A DNA stretch of 64,000 nucleotides from Haliovirga abyssi (GTDB lineage: Bacteria; Fusobacteriota; Fusobacteriia; Fusobacteriales; Haliovirgaceae). Each line of letters starts with the position of its first letter. Positions within the stretch are counted from its first letter, which is position 1. Location: positions 2,042,637-2,106,636 of the forward strand of contig NZ_AP027059.1 in the NCBI RefSeq assembly GCF_030295325.1, written 5' to 3'. The notes beneath the pieces are model-generated. The model did not search any database and had not been told where the DNA came from. It saw only the letters and a list, made by a program, of their open reading frames with translations. A program made the position numbers and the translations under genes. Shown here piece after piece: positions 45,651 through 55,250 of this stretch.

Positions 45651-47729
45651 TTATCTCTCTGCTTTTCTCCACAAAGCTAAAGTTTTATTTGGAGTCCAAT
45701 TTCTAAAAGCTATATGAGTTTGCAAACATTCATATTTTTTCCCTTTATAATTTACAATATCTCCAACTCTATATTTTATTCCCACTTTCCAATCTTCTAT
45801 GTTTTTAGTTGTATCCCCTGCTTTTAATGTATAAACAGGAAGCATACTTGTATCTACTGCATCTGCCGGCTCTATTGTAATAAATCCAATTCCGTCATCA
45901 TAATCTTTATCTCCTAAATTTATATTATCTTCATATCCAAATACTATTTTATTACTCTCTTTATCAACATACGCTACAAAATGATCCATACCATTTGAAC
46001 ACAACTCTTTTTTAGAATATAAGTATCCATTATTCATATTATTATATCCATTTGAATGAACTAATATTCCAAAATTATCTCCTGCATTTAAAGAGATATA
46101 TTTAGTATCTCCTGCCTCTAAAATACCGCCTGAATTCTTTTTAGAAAAATTATTAAATAAGATAAATTCATCTCTTTTTTCTATATCATCTGTATATCTA
46201 AATATTCCAACTCTATTTTTATATCCTGCCCCTTCATTTAAAAATGTAATATTTACTGTAGCATCTTTTAATAATTTTAAAGTTTGTAAAGAGCCTATCA
46301 TATTTTTATTATCATCAAAATTTCTATCAAAAACTTCTTTTGCTGTATCTTTTACACTCTTAGGGACTTCTTTTTCATCATATTGATTTTTAGAGATAAA
46401 ACTATATATATGAACACCACCAAGCCCTGTTGCTACAAAAAGATAGTTTTTATCAACTATTTTTCCATTAATATTAACCCTTTTAGCCCTATAAGCTACT
46501 TCATTTGCTGAATAATTTTCATTATCATATACATCTCCTCTAAGTGTATGTCCTCCTACAAATTCTAAAAATTTAGCCCTTTTATCTTCTGGAATAGTAG
46601 GATCTATTGAATCAGCTCCATTTATTTTATATACTCTAAATCCAGCACCACCATTTGCTGTAAACAGAAGTCCACCATCATGAGATACACTATTTGTATA
46701 CGATTCTACTCCTTCAGGATTATCTATAGTCATTATCTCTTCTGCTGTTTTATCACTATTTATTTTTAACACTTTTAATCCTTTATCCGACATTCCAAGA
46801 AAAGCTATTAAATCTTCATCTTTATATATTTTTCCATTTTTTATACTGTCATATATATCAATAGCCGCTTTATGCCCTTCACTAGAAAAATCTCCTACAT
46901 TAATAACAGTGTTTCCAAATGAAATATCTCCATCTTTTCCATCGCTAAAAAAAGATAATAATCCTTCAGAAGAAACTGCTGTATCTCTTATATCATCTTT
47001 CGACATAATCTTATCTATTTTAGAAAAATTAATATCTATATTATATAATCCACCATTTTTAGCTCCTGTCGAAACTACATATGAAGAATCTTTCATATTA
47101 ATTGAAGTTACTGTATAACTCTCTAATATCCTAAAATTACTATTAATTTCAGAAGCAATTTTTTCTTTAGATGATAAATCTACATTAAATTTTGTTATAA
47201 ACGCTGTTTTTCCTGGTTTGGCACCAAATTTTGCACCTCTTCCTTTATAAATATCTGCCATTCCTCCATATACAACTTCATTTGTATCTTTATCAAAATA
47301 AACAGAGTTTATATCTAAATATGGATGCTTCACTTCAAGTATCACTTTTGGTTCTTCTGTACTTATATCCACTATTTGTAAAGCTCCACCTAGCTCTTTT
47401 CCTTTTGTATTATATGCTATATATGCTCTATCTCCTGATATAAATATATCATTTGCTTGTACAGCTTCTTTTCTTCCACTTAAAAATACAGGTTTTACAT
47501 TTGCAACATATTTTATACTATATTCAAAATTTTCTGTTAATATCGCTGTTCTTTTTGTCCCTTCCCCTTCATTTAATGTAATTTCACTATTTTTCAATCT
47601 AACACCATCTACATTTGTACTTATAACTATTCCATCTTCATCTAAGCTCCCGCTGTTTAGTTCCTCTTTGTTTGCAAAACATCCTCCAAACAGTAATAAA
47701 GCCACCAATAAACTTATTAACTTTTTCAT
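45651..47729 (-). CDS. Beta-propeller-like lipoprotein with C-terminal carbohydrate-binding module
   Basis: A 692-residue lipoprotein (lipobox FGGC, Cys17). The long middle (about 70-450) has repeated beta-blade-like segments such as DIFISGDRAYIAYNTKGKE, GGALQIVDIS and LLFTANGGAGFRVYKI, recalling LVIVD/choice-of-anchor beta-propeller proteins. The last 45 residues are WKVGIKYRVGDIVNYKGKKY and YECLQTH...NWTPNKTLALWRK, a CBM5/12 chitin-type module that binds GlcNAc- or glucose-based polymers. It is the last gene of the polysaccharide locus, after a 126-bp gap holding part of a dispersed repeat. Probably a cell-surface polymer-binding protein. Confidence 0.75.
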   Translation of the reverse strand: MKKLISLLVALLLFGGCFANKEELNSGSLDEDGIVISTNVDGVRLKNSEITLNEGEGTKRTAILTENFEYSIKYVANVKPVFLSGRKEAVQANDIFISGDRAYIAYNTKGKELGGALQIVDISTEEPKVILEVKHPYLDINSVYFDKDTNEVVYGGMADIYKGRGAKFGAKPGKTAFITKFNVDLSSKEKIASEINSNFRILESYTVTSINMKDSSYVVSTGAKNGGLYNIDINFSKIDKIMSKDDIRDTAVSSEGLLSFFSDGKDGDISFGNTVINVGDFSSEGHKAAIDIYDSIKNGKIYKDEDLIAFLGMSDKGLKVLKINSDKTAEEIMTIDNPEGVESYTNSVSHDGGLLFTANGGAGFRVYKINGADSIDPTIPEDKRAKFLEFVGGHTLRGDVYDNENYSANEVAYRAKRVNINGKIVDKNYLFVATGLGGVHIYSFISKNQYDEKEVPKSVKDTAKEVFDRNFDDNKNMIGSLQTLKLLKDATVNITFLNEGAGYKNRVGIFRYTDDIEKRDEFILFNNFSKKNSGGILEAGDTKYISLNAGDNFGILVHSNGYNNMNNGYLYSKKELCSNGMDHFVAYVDKESNKIVFGYEDNINLGDKDYDDGIGFITIEPADAVDTSMLPVYTLKAGDTTKNIEDWKVGIKYRVGDIVNYKGKKYECLQTHIAFRNWTPNKTLALWRKAER

Positions 47730-47787
47730 AATTTTTCCCTCCTGTTTTATTTTTATTTTATACTTGTAAATATTTTATTTGTTATCA

Positions 47788-47870
47788 ACTAAAGAAATAA
47801 GCTACACCTCATACGGTAAATTATAATTTTTTTTATTTTTAATTTCTAAATAAATTTATATTTTCCTATT
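47788..47870. repeat. Partial copy of the AATAAGCTA dispersed repeat
   Basis: AAATAAGCTACACCTCATAC and, further on, TTCTAAATAAATTTATATTT match the ends of other copies. The inside is poorly conserved, and the right end runs into the 3' end of the gene at 47856. Confidence 0.45.
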
Positions 47871-48899
47871 TACTAAAAAATATTCCCAAATAAAATCTGT
47901 ATCTTGCTTTATATTTTCTTTTAACTCTATAAAATACAACACATTTCCTTTAGATATTTTCTCTACTACAAGATCATTCCTTTTAATATCAAAATTATTT
48001 TTTGCTTGATAATAATATATCCTATATTTTTCAAAATCAACTTTCATTATCTCTTTAAGATTTTTAAATATAATATTATCTCTATATGCTGTTTTTATAA
48101 AATATAAATTATCTCCTTTTTTAATAATTATTCCATTTTCCCAAGAAACAGCTATTTTATATTTTTTTGATTTATAATATTTTATAAGTTGATTTACTCT
48201 TTCATCTCTCATAACTGGATAAACTAATCCTTTTTTTATAACAAACCCTTCATCTTTTATATACAACATTGGAATTATATTATCTACATATTTTAAAATT
48301 TCATCTTCGCTATATCCTCTATTTTTATTTTCAATTTTACTATCCACTATAGAAGCAAATATATACAGTTTTTTATTTTTTAAATTTCCCCTAACATATT
48401 TTAATATTTCAATAAGTTTTTCATTATTTCTTTTCTTAAATTTATTTGAAGCTCCATTTATTCTTTCAAAATCTACAACTAAACCACTGTATTCTATATC
48501 TAATTTTTTCAAAGCATCAATATTTTCATTAAATATACTTTTATATTTTTCATAAATTTCATTAAATTTTTCTTCTCCATATGAATCAAAAAACCATAAA
48601 TATAATTTTATATTATTCTTTTTTAAATGATTTGAAAAAATCTGTAAATTTTCCCTACTTGTTTTATAATAGAAAAAGCTCCCTTTTTTAAATACATATC
48701 TACTTCCAAGATGCAAAATCACGCTACTATATTTCCGTGACATATCGTCAGCTAGTTTTATTATATCTTCTTTTTTACCATCTCTAAATGTTTTTAATAT
48801 TTTATCATCATTTCCAACAATTATTCCCTCTTTAGAAAATATATAAGGAGTAATTAACATAAATAATATAAAAACTATTTTAATTTTTTTTATATTCAA
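47856..48899 (-). CDS. Secreted GH18-like protein
   Basis: A 347-residue protein with an N-terminal signal segment (IKIVFILFMLITPYIFS) and a TIM-barrel-like body. YSGLVVDFERINGA fits the GH18 pattern DGxDxDxE only in its last positions (Asp-x-Glu), so catalytic ability is plausible but uncertain. IPMLYIKDEGFVIKKG and KIAVSWENGI fit later barrel strands. Its start overlaps the end of the glycosyltransferase gene by 20 bp. GH18-like domains in polymer operons (as in PgaB) cleave or handle the exported polymer; that role is likely here. Confidence 0.65.
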   Translation of the reverse strand: MNIKKIKIVFILFMLITPYIFSKEGIIVGNDDKILKTFRDGKKEDIIKLADDMSRKYSSVILHLGSRYVFKKGSFFYYKTSRENLQIFSNHLKKNNIKLYLWFFDSYGEEKFNEIYEKYKSIFNENIDALKKLDIEYSGLVVDFERINGASNKFKKRNNEKLIEILKYVRGNLKNKKLYIFASIVDSKIENKNRGYSEDEILKYVDNIIPMLYIKDEGFVIKKGLVYPVMRDERVNQLIKYYKSKKYKIAVSWENGIIIKKGDNLYFIKTAYRDNIIFKNLKEIMKVDFEKYRIYYYQAKNNFDIKRNDLVVEKISKGNVLYFIELKENIKQDTDFIWEYFLVNRKI

Positions 48900-50892
48900 C
48901 CACCTCCAATTCTACTCTCCTACTTAATGTTCTATTATCTCCTGTTATATTTTCTTCTCCTTTGCCAGTTAATATAAAATATTTATTAGTTAAATATACA
49001 GATTTTAATAAAAGTTCTCTTCCTATTTTTTCTGCTCTTTTTAACGATAATTTTAAATTATAATCTCTGTTTCCAGTTTTATCTGCATAACCAGTAATTT
49101 TTATCTTAAATTTCTCTTTTTTTAAAATTAATAGATCTATCTCTTTTGCTATTTTGCTTAATCTATCTTTCTCTAAAAACTCTACACTATCTTTTTTAAA
49201 ATATATAGGTTTTTTTATCAATTCTTTTAAAGTTTCAAATTTTTCATTTTTTATTTTTTTATTTTTTATATTCTTATTTATACTATTCTCTTCTATTTTT
49301 GTTTTCTCTTTTTTTCTTAATTTTATTAATTTTTCTCTTTCAATCTTAGATCTGATTTTTCCAGTTCTAAAATCATTAACTACAAAACATATACTTATTG
49401 TATATAATATTATAAAAGCACTCATAAATATAATTAAATATACTTTCATCTTTTTTCCTTTTTGTATATGTCTCTTTGTTGCCACTCCCTCTTTTCTCTT
49501 CATTATCCCCCAATGCTGTTGTTTTAAAATATATTGAAAAAAACCATTTAATTTAAATAACAAAAGCATCTGTCTATATCCAAAATTTTCTAAAATTCCA
49601 TAAAAAAATAGTTTGCTATTATCTTTAAATTTTTTATATCTTCTAAATGTCATCATTTCTAAAAATACTGCAAAACCAGATATTAACACCCCTAACAAAA
49701 TAGACAAACTAAAAAACAGTACAAATACATTTCTATCTAACATTCCAGATATATAAAAATATGGCAATAACAAATATCCCATCAATTCAATAATAGGTGC
49801 AAGTAACTCAAAAATATAATAGTATGGAAATGATAAAAAACCTATAGTCCCATATCTTTTTTTAAAAAACATATCCTTATTACTTGCTAAAGTCTCTATT
49901 AAACCTCTATGCCATCTAGATCTTTGATTTTTTAAGGTCTCTATATCCTCTGGAACTTCTGTCCAAGATAATGGCTCTGGCACAAAACTAATTTTATATT
50001 CAATTTTATTATCTCTAAAATATTTATGAAGCCTAATTACCAACTCCATATCTTCTCCTACTGTTGATTTTAATGTAGTTTCAGATGAATATCCTCCAAC
50101 TAAAATAACAGCTGACTTTTTAAATAATCCAAAAGCACCAGAAATTATTGGTAAAGCATTTATTAATGCCCAAGCATATCTTCCAAACATAAACGCTCTT
50201 AAATATTCCACAACTTGAAATTTAGCTAAAATCGTTTTAGGAAAATTAATCTCTTCGACTCTATTTCCAGATATTTTGCAACCATTAACTACTCCTACTA
50301 TTCCACCTGTTGCAATAACTCTTTTAGGATCGGATAAAATTGGTGTTATTACTTTCAAATATGAATCTCTTTCTAAAATTGTATCTGCATCTATACTTCC
50401 AAAATATGGATATTTTGATATATTTATTCCTACATTTAAAGCATCTGCCTTCCCACCATTTTCTTTATCTACAACTATAAGATTATTATTAATTTTACTT
50501 CTATATATCCTTTTTACAGATTTTGTATTGATATCTTTCCTATATGGATAACTATACACCTCACATTTAAATTCTTGCAAAACTTTTTTTAAAGTCTCAT
50601 CTTTTGAACCATCATTTATTACAATAATCTCATACTCAGGATAGTTTAAATTGTTTAAAAAAGCATTAATATTCTTTATAATTACAGCCTCTTCATTATA
50701 AGCTGGTACTAATAATGATATTGGTGGCGTTTGATTTGACTGATACATATTAATATAATTATATAATTTAGTTCTTCTTTTATATTTTAAAATACCTCTA
50801 TATGAAGTGATAAAAAGCAAAATATACCCTAAATTTATAAGTATAAAATAGGTTATCACTACTATTGAAATTATAAATATAACTTTCTCCAT
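48880..50892 (-). CDS. Family 2 glycosyltransferase fused to an OmpA-like domain
   Basis: A 670-residue inner-membrane protein. After one N-terminal membrane segment comes a processive GT2 domain (about 55-330) with INDGSKDE, GSIDADTILE and the QxxRW motif in NQRSRWHRG. Three or four membrane segments follow (about 340-490), then a basic linker. The last 110 residues (SKIAKEIDLLILKKEKFKIK, GYADKTGNRDYNLKLSLKRA, NRTLSRRVELEV) are an OmpA/MotB peptidoglycan-binding domain. Synthases such as PgaC or BcsA do not carry this domain; here it could tether the synthase to the cell wall. It is coupled to the GH18-like gene. Confidence 0.88.
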   Translation of the reverse strand: MEKVIFIISIVVITYFILINLGYILLFITSYRGILKYKRRTKLYNYINMYQSNQTPPISLLVPAYNEEAVIIKNINAFLNNLNYPEYEIIVINDGSKDETLKKVLQEFKCEVYSYPYRKDINTKSVKRIYRSKINNNLIVVDKENGGKADALNVGINISKYPYFGSIDADTILERDSYLKVITPILSDPKRVIATGGIVGVVNGCKISGNRVEEINFPKTILAKFQVVEYLRAFMFGRYAWALINALPIISGAFGLFKKSAVILVGGYSSETTLKSTVGEDMELVIRLHKYFRDNKIEYKISFVPEPLSWTEVPEDIETLKNQRSRWHRGLIETLASNKDMFFKKRYGTIGFLSFPYYYIFELLAPIIELMGYLLLPYFYISGMLDRNVFVLFFSLSILLGVLISGFAVFLEMMTFRRYKKFKDNSKLFFYGILENFGYRQMLLLFKLNGFFQYILKQQHWGIMKRKEGVATKRHIQKGKKMKVYLIIFMSAFIILYTISICFVVNDFRTGKIRSKIEREKLIKLRKKEKTKIEENSINKNIKNKKIKNEKFETLKELIKKPIYFKKDSVEFLEKDRLSKIAKEIDLLILKKEKFKIKITGYADKTGNRDYNLKLSLKRAEKIGRELLLKSVYLTNKYFILTGKGEENITGDNRTLSRRVELEVVEYKKN

Positions 50893-50926
50893 CTCACCAC
50901 CCTATAATGCCTTATTTTTAATTTTT

Positions 50927-52411
50927 TCATAACGCTATCTGTTTTGGAGTTATGAATAATTTTTCAGTATTACATTTTAAAATTTTATTATCATATATTG
51001 TTTTTAACTCTTTTAAAATCTGTATTGATTTTATTTCACTAATTAATATTTTCTTTATTTCATCTTCAATATTTTTATTTGATATTATATTTTCTAAAAT
51101 CATAATATTATTCGAGTTATTAACTACTTTTAATACCTTTTCAATTATATTTCTAACTTCACCTTTTTCTAAATTAAAAATAATATTTTTCATAAAAAAT
51201 GTATTGTGAGCAACTAAAGCATAACCTGAAATATCTCTTGCAAATCTATCTTCACTATCTAAAGTTTTATATAAAATCTTTTCCCCTTCTTTTCCAAATT
51301 TCAATAAAGAGTGTGCTGCATTATATCTTACTCTCCAATTTGAATCTGAAAGCATATTATAGACTATTTTTACTCCATTTTTTGTTTTCCATATATTTTT
51401 TGCTGCAATTGCCCTCAAAATCCAATCTTCACTTTTTGAAGCTAATCTAAGTATTCCAATACATTTACCTATTGCAAGTTCTCCAGATGCCTTTACTAAT
51501 TTTATCAAAAATTCTTTTTCATTATCATCTTTATTCTTTTTTCTATATGCAGAAAAAAATTCTTTTGATATTATATTTATAATATTATACTGCTTATTAT
51601 ATGATATAGCATAAATCAATTCTCCAATATTTTGAGTTTTTAAACTTGAAATAAGTAACTCATTTAAGAAAAATTCATTAACTCTCTTATTCTCAATCAT
51701 ATATTTATATAAATTTTTATTATCATTTTGAAAACAGTTAAATACTCTTTTCATATTATAACCTTCATTTTTTTCTATAATATTAATCACTTCAAACATA
51801 TGCTTTATATAATCTCTAATCTCAATTTCACTTAATTTATCTATCCATTCATCAAATATTTTCATAAATGCTATATAATAATTTGCAACCATACTATTTT
51901 TTATTAATTTTTTCAAATCTATATCATATAACTTATGTAAATTTTTTTTACTTCTTATCTCTCCTATTTGATAAAGATATAACTCTCTATTGTCAACATT
52001 TTTACTATTTGTCCAAAATTTATATAGGTAGTCCGAAACTCCAATTTCATCAGAAATTTTTATAACTCTTTTTCTAAATTCTCCTTCAAAACTATTTATT
52101 ACCTCTATTAAAGAATCCACTATATCTGAATCATATTTTTTTTTACTATAATTTCTATTTATGCTAAATTCTATTTTATCTTCATTTTTTTTATAGTCAA
52201 CTACAAACCATTTAGATTTTTTATGTACATCTATTAATTTCATCTCTTTTTTTCTATATGCAAATTTTATAAATAATTTTATATATTCCTCTTTTCTATT
52301 TTCATTTTCTATATCTATTTTTTTATAATAAAAATGTTGAATTACTATTATTATATAAAATATTAAGTCTATAACGAAAAATATTATTAACAATAGTAGT
52401 AATAGCTCCAT
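50927..52411 (-). CDS. Membrane-anchored HEAT-repeat protein
   Basis: A 494-residue protein with one N-terminal membrane helix (LLLLLLIIFFVIDLIFYIII) and a large, mostly helical cytoplasmic part. HEAT-like repeats are clear from about residue 320: ASKSEDWILRAIAAKNIWKT, SDSNWRVRYNAAHSLLKFG and SEDRFARDISGYALVAH. Such scaffolds mediate protein contacts. It is directly followed by the receiver gene (3 bp upstream) and precedes the glycosyltransferase gene. HEAT proteins are found in several GT2 polymer operons; a scaffold for the synthase is a reasonable guess. Confidence 0.7.
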   Translation of the reverse strand: MELLLLLLIIFFVIDLIFYIIIVIQHFYYKKIDIENENRKEEYIKLFIKFAYRKKEMKLIDVHKKSKWFVVDYKKNEDKIEFSINRNYSKKKYDSDIVDSLIEVINSFEGEFRKRVIKISDEIGVSDYLYKFWTNSKNVDNRELYLYQIGEIRSKKNLHKLYDIDLKKLIKNSMVANYYIAFMKIFDEWIDKLSEIEIRDYIKHMFEVINIIEKNEGYNMKRVFNCFQNDNKNLYKYMIENKRVNEFFLNELLISSLKTQNIGELIYAISYNKQYNIINIISKEFFSAYRKKNKDDNEKEFLIKLVKASGELAIGKCIGILRLASKSEDWILRAIAAKNIWKTKNGVKIVYNMLSDSNWRVRYNAAHSLLKFGKEGEKILYKTLDSEDRFARDISGYALVAHNTFFMKNIIFNLEKGEVRNIIEKVLKVVNNSNNIMILENIISNKNIEDEIKKILISEIKSIQILKELKTIYDNKILKCNTEKLFITPKQIAL

Positions 52412-52414
52412 TTT

Positions 52415-52801
52415 TTATGCCTCCCTTTTTTTCTTCTCATATATTCTTTCAATTAAAGCTTTTAATATATTTGGGTTAAAAGGCTTTTCAAAATAAAAAT
52501 CTATTCCCAAATTAAATGCATTTATAATTCTATCTTCTGATGTTTCAGAAGTAATTACGATAATCTGTATTGAATCATCTTTCTTTTCTTCTCTTATGAT
52601 TTTTACTATCTCTTCCCCTCTTCCATCTGGCAATATTAAATCTAAAACAACAATATCTAAATCTATTTTATCTAAAATATTTTTTGCTTCTTCTATATTT
52701 TCAACTATTTTTATCCAAAATTTTGTATCTCTATTAAACATCTCTGATAAAAGCTCTTTATATATTTTTGTTCCTTCTATAAATAATATATTTGCTAGCA
52801 T
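52415..52801 (-). CDS. Receiver-only response regulator with a reduced acidic pocket
   Basis: A 128-residue single CheY-like domain. The phosphoacceptor Asp is in VVLDLILPDGRG (about residue 54), Thr/Ser in VITSETSED and Lys in FEKPFNPN. The usual acidic pair near residue 8 is replaced by IEG, leaving one acidic residue, so phosphorylation may be weak or absent. With no output domain it must act by protein contact, probably on the HEAT protein or synthase encoded next. Confidence 0.85.
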   Translation of the reverse strand: MLANILFIEGTKIYKELLSEMFNRDTKFWIKIVENIEEAKNILDKIDLDIVVLDLILPDGRGEEIVKIIREEKKDDSIQIIVITSETSEDRIINAFNLGIDFYFEKPFNPNILKALIERIYEKKKREA

Positions 52802-52849
52802 ATCTCCCCCTAAAAAATTTGTATCCCCATTTCTATTAACACTTTTATA

Positions 52850-55072
52850 TTATTTTATAACTTCTCCTATACTTTTAAGTCCTTTTCTCAATATATAATA
52901 TGAGTTTTTCTTCTCTTCCATATCAGGATTGTTTACATATTTTCTACTTATATCACTATAATCTACATTATCTAAAGAATTTCCGCCCCAACCGTTCCAA
53001 CTATATTTATTTGTTTCTATTAAGTCATTATTTATAGAAACCGCAAATGAAACTCCATCTGTTATCTTAGATTGTAATTTCCAATTTTTCTTTCCAAATA
53101 TACTCGAATCTATCTTAACACCATCTATAACTGCACATCTACTTGGATCTGAAAATTGTAATAATGTCCATGGAACTCTAACTAAAAGCTCTGTATCATT
53201 TATAATCAATGCATCTGTACTTTTTATTGTCTCGTTACTATTTGCTACTCCTAACTCTCCAATATTTTGATTCTCTATTTTAGTTACTTCTCCCATTTCA
53301 TTATATTTTTCAAGATTACGCCACCTTACTTTTTCCCATTCTTTTTCTCCAATAGTAGTAGAACTATATTTTCTACTATTATCTAAAAAATGCCATATTC
53401 CATAAAGACTATACTCTTTAGTTACATATAGCTGTGCAATCTTATTCCCTTTTTCATCTATTTCAGGATATACAATTGTAAATTCATATCCATTTTGAGT
53501 ATTTTCTCCATCTTCTAATATAGAACTTCCAAGTTTTTCTTCACTATTATCATAACTGTTTATTCCAATTACAACTGTATCCTCTGTTTTCCATATATTA
53601 GAAAGTTTTATTTTAATATTAAGATAAGTTTCATTTGCCATAGCAGATATTGATTCTATATTTTTATTCTCACCTCGATATATCTCTTTATAAGGATAAT
53701 TGTCTGGTTTAAATTTTATAAATCCAAAATTTTCTTCTGGACTTGTAATATCATCCCACAAAGCATATCTACTTCTTGGAAATGTAATTTCATCTGTTAT
53801 CCAAGTTCTTTTCCACCATTCATCAATCCAAGCAAATAAAACTCCGCCTGCACAATTTTCATCGTAAATATTCTTCATAATTCTAATCCCATATTCACCC
53901 TGCATCTCTTCATTAATTCCACCATGGTTCATTCCTGACTGTGCAAATTTTGCATTTCCCCAACTACTAGGAACTCCAGTTTCAGCTATTACCAATGGTA
54001 TCCCTTTTGCGTTATAATAACTATTTAAATCATCTAAATATCCCATATATGAATTTGGCCCATAATCATCACTATATTTTGGATCATTATATTTTGGATC
54101 ATATGAAATAAAATCAGGATAATATGGATAAGCATGATAACTTGCAAAATATCCTGCTACATCATTATTAGATTTCTTTATATCTTCTAAATAAAAAGCT
54201 TCATAATCTTCAAAACTGTTTGGAGGCCCTGGTTCTGATTCATGTTCTAATGGATCTAATGTTGGCCAGCTTGATAAACTTATTGGTCTTTGATGTCCAT
54301 ATTTTTCCATTTCATATGATATCACATGATCTATCTGTTCTACAGCCCAAGCTGTAGATACATTTTTTGCATTATCTATAGAATAATATCTACCATTAAA
54401 TGTTCTACTTTTAGACAATTGATTAGTTCTTTCTATCTCATCTGGATATATTTCTCTTCCTATAATCCACCCCAATACCCACCTTGAAATATTTACATTA
54501 TAATCTCCATATGCTTTCCCATATCTATGAGGTATTCTCTTATTTCCATATACACAATCAACTAAATCTTCTATCTCTTGACTAAATGATTCATCTGTTA
54601 AATCATATAGAGTATGTACATCTCCTTTTTCGCTGTTTTCATCTAACCATATCCCCTGAAAAAGATATATTGGATTATCGGCATGTTTAGAATTAAAATC
54701 ATCTAAAGCCATATAAAATCTGGGATAATGTAGTGTATATATTCTTAATGTATTTATTCCTAATTCATACATCTCCTCAAACCATCTATAATATGTAGTA
54801 TAATCTGGAGATAAATTCCCTGCATTTGTACCAGGTACTCCAACTCCAAGATTCATCCCTTTTATAAAAAACTTTTTATATACTTCATCTTTATAATCCC
54901 AATATGCAAGATAATTATCTTTTGTTATAAATGGAACTTCCACTTCTTTTGGTAAATTATATTTTACTTCATTTTTATTATTACTATTTACTATCTTTTT
55001 AGAAGGGTTTTTAACTAAAAAACATCCTGAAAACAGATTAATTACAACTAATAAGAATAAAAATTTTTTCAT
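52850..55072 (-). CDS. Glycoside-hydrolase-like lipoprotein (TIM barrel)
   Basis: A 740-residue lipoprotein when started at the ATG at 55072, which has GAGGATAT before it and gives MKKFLFLLVVINLFSGC (Cys17); upstream in-frame Mets add a non-signal tail. The body has GMNLGVGVPGTNAGNLSPDY, WFEEMYELGINTLRIYTLHY, PLVIAETGVPSSWG (candidate nucleophile Glu) and FAWIDEWWKRTWITDE, a GH5/GH2-like barrel layout. The last 200 residues resemble a beta-rich substrate-binding region. Hydrolases of this kind accompany bacterial polymer synthases and trim the product; the substrate is unknown. First structural gene after the regulators. Confidence 0.7.
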   Translation of the reverse strand: MKKFLFLLVVINLFSGCFLVKNPSKKIVNSNNKNEVKYNLPKEVEVPFITKDNYLAYWDYKDEVYKKFFIKGMNLGVGVPGTNAGNLSPDYTTYYRWFEEMYELGINTLRIYTLHYPRFYMALDDFNSKHADNPIYLFQGIWLDENSEKGDVHTLYDLTDESFSQEIEDLVDCVYGNKRIPHRYGKAYGDYNVNISRWVLGWIIGREIYPDEIERTNQLSKSRTFNGRYYSIDNAKNVSTAWAVEQIDHVISYEMEKYGHQRPISLSSWPTLDPLEHESEPGPPNSFEDYEAFYLEDIKKSNNDVAGYFASYHAYPYYPDFISYDPKYNDPKYSDDYGPNSYMGYLDDLNSYYNAKGIPLVIAETGVPSSWGNAKFAQSGMNHGGINEEMQGEYGIRIMKNIYDENCAGGVLFAWIDEWWKRTWITDEITFPRSRYALWDDITSPEENFGFIKFKPDNYPYKEIYRGENKNIESISAMANETYLNIKIKLSNIWKTEDTVVIGINSYDNSEEKLGSSILEDGENTQNGYEFTIVYPEIDEKGNKIAQLYVTKEYSLYGIWHFLDNSRKYSSTTIGEKEWEKVRWRNLEKYNEMGEVTKIENQNIGELGVANSNETIKSTDALIINDTELLVRVPWTLLQFSDPSRCAVIDGVKIDSSIFGKKNWKLQSKITDGVSFAVSINNDLIETNKYSWNGWGGNSLDNVDYSDISRKYVNNPDMEEKKNSYYILRKGLKSIGEVIK

Positions 55073-55213
55073 ATATCCTCCATATACAGAAATGAGTTCT
55101 ATCATAAAATATAGCAACCTTAAAATAGTTATAATGGTTACTATTTTTTCACTATATATTTTATCATACACAAGTAACAAAACAGTAACAATAAGAAAAA
55201 ATATATAATAAAT

Positions 55214-55250
55214 TAAAATAGATATTACTTTAATAGCAATATCTATTTTA
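55214..55250. terminator. Hairpin terminator overlapping the response-regulator stop
   Basis: TAAAATAGATATT and AATATCTATTTTA form a 13-bp stem, and the regulator's stop codon lies inside it. It separates the two-component genes from the polymer genes downstream, at least partly. Confidence 0.7.

Noticed and set aside
55073-55180. Longer start for the TIM-barrel lipoprotein at 55180
   Set aside because: The internal ATG at 55072 has a ribosome-binding site and gives a proper lipoprotein signal, which the longer form would bury.
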